A stretch of DNA of 64,000 nucleotides from JABCPE02 sp963530295 (GTDB lineage Bacteria > Bacteroidota > Bacteroidia > Flavobacteriales > Weeksellaceae). The stretch's first letter is position 1. Each line of letters begins with the position of its first letter. The notes under the pieces were generated by a model. It worked only from the letters and a program-made list of their open reading frames with translations. It had not been told where the DNA came from and searched no databases. The translations under genes and the position numbers were made by a program. This document shows, piece after piece, positions 40,537 through 47,360 of this stretch. The stretch spans positions 15,313 to 79,312 of the forward strand of contig CAUSCF010000006.1 of NCBI GenBank assembly GCA_963530295.1, in the 5' to 3' direction.

Positions 40537-42756
40537 ATGAGAAGAATTATTCTATTGGGGCTGTCGGCTTTTCCTGTTTTGGGATATTCTCAGACAGAAG
40601 AAGAGGAACCAAAGGAAAAACAGATAGAAGAGGTGGTTTTTCAGAAAAAAACCAAATCCACAGACCTTACCAATGTGCAGATTTCCTCGGAGGAGGTAAA
40701 GGGAGCGGCTACGGTTTCGGGGGGGGTGGAAACCCTGCTGAAAACCCTGCCTTCGGTAAATTCAAATGCAGAGCTGAGTTCTCAATATATGGTGCGTGGT
40801 GGGAATTTTGATGAAAATCTTACCTATATCAATGATGTGGAAATCCTCAGGCCGCTTCTCATCAGAAACAGCCAGCAGGAGGGGATGAGTATCATCAATC
40901 CTGATATGGTCTCTACGGTTAATTTCTCTGCGGGAGGCTTTGAGGCGAAATATGGCGACAAGATGTCTTCGGTGCTTAATATTTATTACCGCCAGCCGAG
41001 GGGCTTTGAACTCTCTGGCGAGGCATCACTCATTGGCGGCAGGCTGACTTTGGGAATGGCATCCAAAGACCAAAAACTTTCGGCTCTATTCGGTGCGAGG
41101 TACAGAAACACGAATTTGGTTTTAAATACGCTGAACGAAAATACCGATTTTAATCCAAAATATTTTGATTTTCAGACTTATATAAATTATAAATTTAATC
41201 CAAAATGGAACTTGTCCTTTCTGGGCTATTGGATGAATAACATCTATGAAATGCGCCCAAAGGAAAGGAGTATAGATTTTGGGACTTTGCAAAATCCTAT
41301 TACGCTGGATGTCTATTATGACGGGAAGGAGGAAGACAAGTATAAAAATATGATGGGAACGGTCTCGCTGAATTTCATTCCAAATGAAAAATGGGCGTTT
41401 TCTTGGGATAATTTCGCTTATCAAAACAGAGAGCGAGAATATTATACCATTTCATCGGTATTTAGGTTGTTCGTTCCAAACGCTTCTACGGGCTATTATA
41501 CAGCATCTTATGATATAGGAGGGCAGACAGACCACGCGAGGAATGATGTTTTGCTCAGGACTTTTGGCTCTCAGTTTAAAATAAAATTTTCTCCTTCAGT
41601 CAATACCAAAATAGAAGTGGGAGCAAAGATAGAATCTGAAAAACTGCAGGATGCTACCAACGAATGGCGATTCGTGTCTTATAGTGGATATAGTTTTCCT
41701 ATGCAAAATTATCCATTTGGGATTTTAAATTCTGCTCCTTTAAACTTGAATTACAGCATTAGTGGAATGAACGATGTGAGTGCTACAAGGTTTTCAGCTT
41801 TTGCTCAATATTCCAAAAAATTCCTCTGGGGAGGGCATAAAATGTTTGTGAATGCAGGTGCGAGGGTGCAGAACTGGAGTTTTAATAAAGAATTTCTGTT
41901 TTCTCCAAGATTTCAGCTGGCTGTAAAGCCTGACTGGGAGACAGATATGCTGTTTCGTTTCGCGGCAGGAGTCTATTATCAGGCGCCTTATTATAGAGAA
42001 ATCAAATCCCTTGATGGAAGTTTGGATAGTTCTATCAAGGCTCAAAAGTCCCTGCACTTTGTTCTTGCTAATGATTATGAATTTTCATGGAAAGACCGAC
42101 CATTTAAGCTGACTACGGAGCTTTATTATAAGAAAATGAATAGCCTGATGCCTTATTATATGGACAATATGCGCATAAGATATTCAGGGAAAAATAATAC
42201 GAAAGGCTATGCGTACGGTGTGGATGCGAGGTTGTTCGGAGAGTTCGTTCCTGGGGTGGATTCTTGGATTTCTGTGGGGTATTCTAGAATTTATGAAAAC
42301 ATTGATAATAAAGGTTTTATCCCTCGCCCTACAGACCAGCGTTTCCGTGTGTCTATGTTTTATCAAGACTATATGCCAAAATTCCCAAGCATGAGGGTAA
42401 ATCTCACTTTGGTCTATGCGAGCGGACTTCCTACGGGAACGCCGATATTATTTAATGCAGATGGGACGCCTAATTTTGATACGGCATATCATTTCCAAAA
42501 AACATTGACCTCGTATAAGCGTGTGGATATAGGGCTTACCAAGATTTTTATAGACCAGAAAGACCATAAACCAAAGAGTGTTTTTTGGTCTAAATTCAAG
42601 GAATTAAGCCTTGGCGTTCAGGTTTTTAACGCTTTTAATATTCATAATACCGTTGCTAATCAGTGGATTAATGACATAGAGACAGGCTATTATTATCCTG
42701 TTCCTGTGCGATTGACAGGGCGTTTTTTCAATGCGAAATTAGAGTTTAAATTTTAA
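40537..42756 (+). CDS. TonB-dependent outer-membrane receptor
   Basis: About 739 residues from the ATG at 40537; the preceding TTG is discarded. The signal peptide (MRRIILLGLSAFPVLGYSQ) is followed by a TonB-box-like IEEVVF and a plug domain (about 35-150, GGVETLLKTLPSVNSNAELS, YMVRGGNFDENLTYINDVEI, MVSTVNFSAGGFEAKYGDKM). The rest is a beta barrel ending in LEFKF with a terminal Phe. It lacks the N-terminal carboxypeptidase-regulatory-like domain usual in Bacteroidota receptors, and no SusD partner is next to it. Substrate unknown. It follows the sulfonolipid pair but has its own promoter. Confidence 0.9.
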   Translation: MRRIILLGLSAFPVLGYSQTEEEEPKEKQIEEVVFQKKTKSTDLTNVQISSEEVKGAATVSGGVETLLKTLPSVNSNAELSSQYMVRGGNFDENLTYINDVEILRPLLIRNSQQEGMSIINPDMVSTVNFSAGGFEAKYGDKMSSVLNIYYRQPRGFELSGEASLIGGRLTLGMASKDQKLSALFGARYRNTNLVLNTLNENTDFNPKYFDFQTYINYKFNPKWNLSFLGYWMNNIYEMRPKERSIDFGTLQNPITLDVYYDGKEEDKYKNMMGTVSLNFIPNEKWAFSWDNFAYQNREREYYTISSVFRLFVPNASTGYYTASYDIGGQTDHARNDVLLRTFGSQFKIKFSPSVNTKIEVGAKIESEKLQDATNEWRFVSYSGYSFPMQNYPFGILNSAPLNLNYSISGMNDVSATRFSAFAQYSKKFLWGGHKMFVNAGARVQNWSFNKEFLFSPRFQLAVKPDWETDMLFRFAAGVYYQAPYYREIKSLDGSLDSSIKAQKSLHFVLANDYEFSWKDRPFKLTTELYYKKMNSLMPYYMDNMRIRYSGKNNTKGYAYGVDARLFGEFVPGVDSWISVGYSRIYENIDNKGFIPRPTDQRFRVSMFYQDYMPKFPSMRVNLTLVYASGLPTGTPILFNADGTPNFDTAYHFQKTLTSYKRVDIGLTKIFIDQKDHKPKSVFWSKFKELSLGVQVFNAFNIHNTVANQWINDIETGYYYPVPVRLTGRFFNAKLEFKF

Positions 42757-42761
42757 TAAAA

Positions 42762-42793
42762 AACCACTGAACTAATTCAGTGGTTTCTTTTTG
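42762..42793. terminator. Bidirectional terminator between the receptor gene and tyrS
   Basis: Perfect 10-bp arms 42762-42771 (AACCACTGAA) and 42776-42785 (TTCAGTGGTT), loop CTAA; T-rich tails on both strands. Confidence 0.8.
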
Positions 42794-42811
42794 TGGATTA
42801 AATATTTTGGG

Positions 42812-44104
42812 TTAAATAACTTTCACTACGAAGTAGTTTTTCTTTCCTTTCTGGAGAAGAAGGAATTTCCCATTGATGAGGTTTTCTTCGTTTGTAACGA
42901 AGCTTTCATCTACTTTGGTTTTGTTCACCGAAATAGAATTTCCTGCAAGTTCTCTCTTGGCTTCGCCTTTTGAGGAAAGGAAACCTGTCTTTTCTGAAAG
43001 CAGACTCACGATATCCGCACCGATGATTTCCTGTTTGCTGACTTCTTTTTGTGGAACGCCGTCAAAAACTTCAAGGAAAGTCTGTTCGTCAAGTTTTTGT
43101 AAGTCATCCGAAGTAGAATTTCCGAAAAGAATTTTTGAAGCCTGAATAGCCTTGTCCAATTCTGCTTTTCCGTGAACCAAAATAGTAAGTTCTTCGGCTA
43201 ATTTGTTTTGTAAAACTCTTAAATGCGGCGCCTCGCTATGCTGAGCTGTCAGCTGTTCAATTTCTTCTTTTGGAAGCATTGTGAAAATCTTGATATATCG
43301 CTCTGCATCGGCATCAGAAGTGTTGATCCAGTATTGATAAAATTTGTAAGGCGAAGTTTTTTCTGGGTCGAGCCAGACATTTCCACCTTCAGATTTTCCG
43401 AATTTTGTTCCATCAGCTTTGGTAATCAGCGGGCAGGTAAGTGCATAGGCTTTTCCTCCTGCGATACGGCGGATAAGCTCCGTTCCAGTGGTGATATTTC
43501 CCCATTGGTCAGACCCTCCCATCTGTAGTGTAAGGCTTTTTTCTTGATATAAATGTAAGAAATCATACCCTTGTAGAAGCTGATAAGAGAACTCCGTGAA
43601 AGACATTCCATCTGTGTTTTCATTTGGGTCAAAACGCTTTTTCACAGAATCTTTCGCCATCATATAATTAACGGTGATGTGCTTTCCGATATCTCTGATG
43701 AAAGAAAGGAATGAAAAATTTTTCATCCAATCATAGTTATTGATAAGCTCCGCTTTGTTAGGGTTATCGCTCTCAAAATCAAGGAATTTGGCTAATTGTT
43801 TTTTTATTCCTTCTATGTTGTGCGCTAGAGTTTCTTCAGTAAGCAGGTTTCTTTCAACGGATTTTCCAGACGGGTCGCCTATCATTCCTGTTGCTCCACC
43901 TACCAGCGCATAAGGTTTGTGCCCGCAGTTTTGGAAATGGCGAAGCATCATCACTCCTACCAAATGTCCTATGTGTAAAGAGTCGGCTGTGGGGTCAATT
44001 CCTACATAAGCCGAACGCAATCCTTCTAAAAGATGTTCCTCAGTTTCGGGCATAATATCCTGAATCATACCACGCCAACGCAGTTCTTCTACAAAGTTTT
44101 TCAT
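42812..44104 (-). CDS. tyrS: Tyrosyl-tRNA synthetase
   Basis: A 430-residue class I aminoacyl-tRNA synthetase. The HIGH motif is HIGHLVGVMML with SAYVGIDPTADSLHIGH preceding, the tyrosine-binding region is FSYQLLQGYDFLHLYQ, and the KMSKS motif is KFGKSEGGNVWLD. The C-terminal S4-like RNA-binding domain ends in INGKFLLLQKGKKNYFVVKV. Normal length. The upstream region contains a promoter box, an 11-codon open frame and a terminator-like hairpin, suggesting regulation in the leader. Confidence 0.96.
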   Translation of the reverse strand: MKNFVEELRWRGMIQDIMPETEEHLLEGLRSAYVGIDPTADSLHIGHLVGVMMLRHFQNCGHKPYALVGGATGMIGDPSGKSVERNLLTEETLAHNIEGIKKQLAKFLDFESDNPNKAELINNYDWMKNFSFLSFIRDIGKHITVNYMMAKDSVKKRFDPNENTDGMSFTEFSYQLLQGYDFLHLYQEKSLTLQMGGSDQWGNITTGTELIRRIAGGKAYALTCPLITKADGTKFGKSEGGNVWLDPEKTSPYKFYQYWINTSDADAERYIKIFTMLPKEEIEQLTAQHSEAPHLRVLQNKLAEELTILVHGKAELDKAIQASKILFGNSTSDDLQKLDEQTFLEVFDGVPQKEVSKQEIIGADIVSLLSEKTGFLSSKGEAKRELAGNSISVNKTKVDESFVTNEENLINGKFLLLQKGKKNYFVVKVI

Positions 44105-44161
44105 TTTTAATGAAATTTAAAAATTAGTAATAAATATTCGGAAATTAGTTTTTTTCAGCTT

Positions 44162-44196
44162 TAAAAATAAAAATTCACTCGGATGAAAATCCGAGT
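44162..44196 (-). terminator. Terminator-like hairpin in the tyrS leader
   Basis: A perfect 8-bp stem 44177-44184 / 44189-44196 (ACTCGGAT with ATCCGAGT), tetraloop TTTC on the minus strand, followed there by GAATTTTTATTTTT. It lies between the presumed tyrS promoter and tyrS and would end transcription about 60 bases before the gene, either as an attenuator or as the end of a separate short transcript. Confidence 0.5.
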
Positions 44197-44231
44197 TACT
44201 CATGTTCTTCTATGATGTGTTTTAAACTCAT
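44196..44231 (-). CDS. Possible 11-codon leader ORF upstream of tyrS
   Basis: ATG to TAA, reading MSLKHIIEEHE, beginning about 15-20 bases after the predicted transcript start and preceded by an A-rich stretch, as translation starts in flavobacteria often are. Its stop codon touches the base of the terminator-like hairpin. It has no Tyr codon, so a classical tyrosine-sensing attenuator is not supported. It could be chance in an AT-rich leader. Confidence 0.25.
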   Translation of the reverse strand: MSLKHIIEEHE

Positions 44232-44251
44232 TTTTTAATCTGAAAACAGCA

Positions 44252-44259
44252 CAAAGGTA
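44252..44259 (-). promoter_or_regulatory. -7 promoter box of the tyrS leader
   Basis: Minus strand TACCTTTG, matching TAnnTTTG, about 148 bases before the tyrS start. No -33 TTG in range. Confidence 0.4.
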
Positions 44260-44334
44260 AAGAAAATATTTATTTTATTAGAAATATTGTTCAAAAGTTT
44301 TTTGGAATCAAGGCAAAATAATGAATATAAATAT

Positions 44335-44342
44335 TATTTTTG
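44335..44342 (+). promoter_or_regulatory. -7 promoter box of luxS
   Basis: TATTTTTG, matching TAnnTTTG, 18 bases before the luxS ATG at 44361. It overlaps an in-frame upstream TTG and so argues for the ATG as the start. Confidence 0.5.
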
Positions 44343-44360
44343 TTGTTTAAAATCAATTTT

Positions 44361-44837
44361 ATGGAAAGAATAGCAAGTTTTACTGTAGATCATCTGAAAA
44401 TGCAGAGAGGAATTTTCGTTTCTCGTAAAGATCATGTGGGAGATGAAGTGCTTACTTCGTTTGATATCAGAATGAAAAGACCATACAAAGAGCCTGTTTT
44501 GGGGATTGCAGAGATACACACGATGGAGCATCTGGCGGCTACATGGCTCAGAAATAGCGATTGGAAAGATAAAGTCATCTACTGGGGGCCAATGGGCTGT
44601 ATGACAGGGAATTATCTTATTTTGGCTGGCGACTACGAATCAAAGGACATTGTAGAGCTGATGACCAGAATGTTTAAATTCATCAGTGAGTTTGAGGGCG
44701 ATATCCCAGGCGCATCTGAGGTAGAGTGCGGAAATGTCTACTGTAACAACCTTCTGATGGCAAGATACGAAGCAAAAAAATACTTGGAAGAAGTGCTTCT
44801 TAACCTAAAAGATGAAAATCTAAATTATCCGCAGTAA
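44361..44837 (+). CDS. luxS: S-ribosylhomocysteine lyase
   Basis: A 158-residue metalloenzyme that splits S-ribosylhomocysteine to homocysteine and the AI-2 precursor DPD. Start MERIASFTVDHLKMQRGIFV at the ATG at 44361. Metal ligands are His53 and His57 in IHTMEHLAATWLR and Cys123 in VECGNVYCNNL; KVIYWGPMGCMTG carries the conserved active-site Cys. Length is normal. Single gene with its own promoter and a strong terminator. The nucleosidase (Pfs) that supplies its substrate is not in the window. Confidence 0.96.
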   Translation: MERIASFTVDHLKMQRGIFVSRKDHVGDEVLTSFDIRMKRPYKEPVLGIAEIHTMEHLAATWLRNSDWKDKVIYWGPMGCMTGNYLILAGDYESKDIVELMTRMFKFISEFEGDIPGASEVECGNVYCNNLLMARYEAKKYLEEVLLNLKDENLNYPQ

Positions 44838-44866
44838 TGTATTGTATGTGAGATAGTTGTAATTTA

Positions 44867-44907
44867 AAAATGGTATTTTCTTTTACGAAAATACCATTTT
44901 GTTTTTT
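44867..44907. terminator. Bidirectional terminator after luxS
   Basis: Perfect 14-bp arms 44867-44880 (AAAATGGTATTTTC) and 44887-44900 (GAAAATACCATTTT), loop TTTTAC, followed by GTTTTTTT on the plus strand. Also suits the convergent WG-like gene. Confidence 0.85.
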
Positions 44908-45863
44908 TAAGGAGAAATAAGCTGTAAATCTATACTTTTCCAATATTTTTTGGGCAGGAGTATGGTTTTAGAGTGGACATCAGTGTAGAAAAAGAGATAC
45001 ATATTATCATCATTGTTCCACAGTGTTACGCTGTTTTCATAGCGGGAATTGGAAATGCTAAAACCTGTTCTTTTGAATTGAAAAAACGGAATAGATTCTT
45101 CTTTGGAATAATGAATGTTGTATATGGCATAGTCGCCATTTCTTTTTGGAAAAATAAAAGGATAGTTTGCTGCAGAAGCGGCAACGCCTACAATTGACTC
45201 ATTTGGGTCTGTAATGCTGATATTTAGCTTTTCTAAATATTCTTTCAGATTATCAAATCCTTTGAAAATAGTATTCGTAGAGGCGATTTTATTCAGATTG
45301 TCATCTAGAAAAAGTGTAGAATTTTTCTCACTGATGATATAGACTCTGTTCCCTTGCTTTGTTGGATAGCTTTCGATTTCCTCTGGAGCGAGGATTTTTT
45401 TCTTTATTTCAAAATCTTTTTTAGAAATGAAATCAATCGTTTTTTTACTCGTAAAACCAGTCAGATAATCTCCTTCATCTCTGACTTTGATGTATTTTTT
45501 TGGAAGTTTTATTCTGCTGTCCAAATCCAGATTATTCAGAAGAAAGCCATTTCCGCTGGAATGAGCATACATATAATCTTTTTTATCAATGCTGATGAGA
45601 TAAGTATCAATGAGATAGTCTATTTTTTCCATTTTCCCAGTCTGTTTATTTGTGATTACAGCGCCTTTGTTTCCATTTAGAACGATGAAAGGCGACTCAT
45701 TATCAATCAAACGAGATACCCATTGGTAGGATGGCGGCAGGGTTTCGTTTCCATCTTTATCCACGATGCCGTATTGGTTATTCCACCCAAATTCATAGTA
45801 ATTCTGCTGTGCATTTGCGGTCAATGCAAATAGCGAAAGAATAAGAAATAAAAAAGTTTTCAT
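44907..45863 (-). CDS. Secreted WG-repeat-like protein, unknown function
   Basis: A 318-residue protein with a clear signal peptide (MKTFLFLILSLFALTANA, then QQ). The start of the mature part, FGWNNQYGIVDKDGNETLPP followed by SYQWVSRL, resembles a WG/KWG beta-repeat (PF14903), and weaker related segments recur (NGDYAIYNIHYSKEESIPFF). No catalytic motif is visible. Probably periplasmic or surface-exposed. It is convergent to luxS and divergent from hisS, and has its own promoter box. Confidence 0.7.
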   Translation of the reverse strand: MKTFLFLILSLFALTANAQQNYYEFGWNNQYGIVDKDGNETLPPSYQWVSRLIDNESPFIVLNGNKGAVITNKQTGKMEKIDYLIDTYLISIDKKDYMYAHSSGNGFLLNNLDLDSRIKLPKKYIKVRDEGDYLTGFTSKKTIDFISKKDFEIKKKILAPEEIESYPTKQGNRVYIISEKNSTLFLDDNLNKIASTNTIFKGFDNLKEYLEKLNISITDPNESIVGVAASAANYPFIFPKRNGDYAIYNIHYSKEESIPFFQFKRTGFSISNSRYENSVTLWNNDDNMYLFFYTDVHSKTILLPKKYWKSIDLQLISP

Positions 45864-45885
45864 AATGAAGAGAATTTTATAAAGG

Positions 45886-45893
45886 CAAATTTA
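45886..45893 (-). promoter_or_regulatory. -7 promoter box of the WG-like protein gene
   Basis: Minus strand TAAATTTG, matching TAnnTTTG, 22 bases before the start codon. Confidence 0.5.
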
Positions 45894-45927
45894 TTAAATA
45901 AATCCGATTTATAAGGTTTATTTTTTT

Positions 45928-45935
45928 TACTTTTG
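45928..45935 (+). promoter_or_regulatory. -7 promoter box of hisS
   Basis: TACTTTTG, matching TAnnTTTG, 25 bases before the hisS ATG. Confidence 0.5.
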
Positions 45936-45960
45936 TCTTTTTATTAAAATAGAAATAATT

Positions 45961-47313
45961 ATGTCATCAGCGCCAAGTTTAGCAAAAGGAACTCGGGATT
46001 TTACAGCACAGGAAATTTACAATAGAAGATACATCATCGGTGTTTTGCAGCAGAATTTTGAACTGTTTGGTTTTCAACCTTTGGAAACACCTAGCTTTGA
46101 GAATCTTTCTACACTTACTGGGAAATACGGAGAAGAGGGAGATAGACTGATTTTCAAGATACTTAATTCGGGAAAGTTTACTTCTGATGTGGATGAGGAA
46201 ACTTGGCAGAATAAGGATTTTAAAAAACTAACTTCACAGATTTCTGACAAGGCGCTTCGATATGATTTGACCGTGCCATTTGCGAGATTTGTTGCTATGA
46301 ACCATGGAAAACTTTCATTCCCGTTCAAGAGGTATCAGATTCAGCCCGTTTGGAGAGCAGACCGCCCGCAGAAAGGGAGATTTAGAGAGTTTTACCAATG
46401 TGATGCGGATGTGGTAGGTTCGGAAAGTCTATGGCAGGAAGTGGAGCTGGTGCAGTTGTATCTGAAGAGTTTTGCAGAGTTGGGAATTCCTGTTAAAATT
46501 TGCATCAATAACCGAAAAATCCTCTCTGGTCTGGCGGAATATGCGGATATATCGGAGCAGTTGATAGACTTTACGGTTGCTTTGGATAAATTGGATAAAA
46601 TCGGGAAAGATGGCGTAGTTAAGGAAATGCTGGAAAAGGGAATTTCACAAGAAGCCGTAGAAAAGCTGAACTTCCTATTTGAAGGGCTTTCCACAAAGGA
46701 TACACTTGCCCTGCTGAAAGAAAAATTTAAAGGAATAGAAGTTGGCGAAAAGGGAATAGAAGAGTTGGAGTTTGTATTGAATAAAGCGCTGGAACTTGGT
46801 GTAAATGAGGAGGTTTTGGTTTTTGATATTACCCTTGCTCGCGGTTTGGATTACTACACAGGAGCTATTTTTGAAGTAAAGGCCCAGGGCGTCCAAATGG
46901 GGTCTATCGGCGGCGGCGGAAGGTATGACAATCTTACGGAGGTTTTCGGTGTGAAGGGAATTTCGGGGATTGGGATTTCATTCGGGCTGGATAGAATTTA
47001 CCTTGTTATGGAGGAATTGGGGCTTTTTGCTGAGAATAAAACGCCTAAAACAGAATACCTTTTTGCGAATTATGGCGATGAGGAGGCAACAGAAGCGATG
47101 AAAGTAATCCAAAAACTAAGAACCAAAGGAGTTTCAGCAGAGCTGTACCCAGAAAACGCCAAACTGAAAAAACAATTTACCTACGCCGAGAAGAAGGGGA
47201 TTCCAGAGATTGTTTTTTACGGAGGAGACGAGATTAAAAACCAGCAGGTTACCGTGAAAAACTTGGATAGCGGCGAGCAGAAAACAATAGGTTTGGAGGA
47301 GTTTTTGAGATAA
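45961..47313 (+). CDS. hisS: Histidyl-tRNA synthetase
   Basis: A 450-residue class II aminoacyl-tRNA synthetase. Motifs: AKGTRDFTAQEIYNRRYIIG, FQPLETPSFENLSTLTGKYG, LRYDLTVPFARFVA, FKRYQIQPVWRADRPQKGRF (motif 2), RGLDYYTGAIFEVKA and GSIGGGGRYDNLTEVFG, and GISFGLDRIYLVMEELGL (motif 3). The C-terminal anticodon-binding domain starts near 350. Complete, with an extra segment in the region 175-275, as in other Bacteroidota enzymes. Confidence 0.96.
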   Translation: MSSAPSLAKGTRDFTAQEIYNRRYIIGVLQQNFELFGFQPLETPSFENLSTLTGKYGEEGDRLIFKILNSGKFTSDVDEETWQNKDFKKLTSQISDKALRYDLTVPFARFVAMNHGKLSFPFKRYQIQPVWRADRPQKGRFREFYQCDADVVGSESLWQEVELVQLYLKSFAELGIPVKICINNRKILSGLAEYADISEQLIDFTVALDKLDKIGKDGVVKEMLEKGISQEAVEKLNFLFEGLSTKDTLALLKEKFKGIEVGEKGIEELEFVLNKALELGVNEEVLVFDITLARGLDYYTGAIFEVKAQGVQMGSIGGGGRYDNLTEVFGVKGISGIGISFGLDRIYLVMEELGLFAENKTPKTEYLFANYGDEEATEAMKVIQKLRTKGVSAELYPENAKLKKQFTYAEKKGIPEIVFYGGDEIKNQQVTVKNLDSGEQKTIGLEEFLR

Positions 47314-47360
47314 AGAATAAAGTTTAACAAAGATAAAGACAAATAACAAAATAAATAATT

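Noticed and set aside
44196..44231. Tyrosine-sensing attenuation peptide for tyrS
   Set aside because: The short ORF contains no Tyr codon, so a classical attenuation mechanism is not supported; kept only as an unexplained leader ORF.
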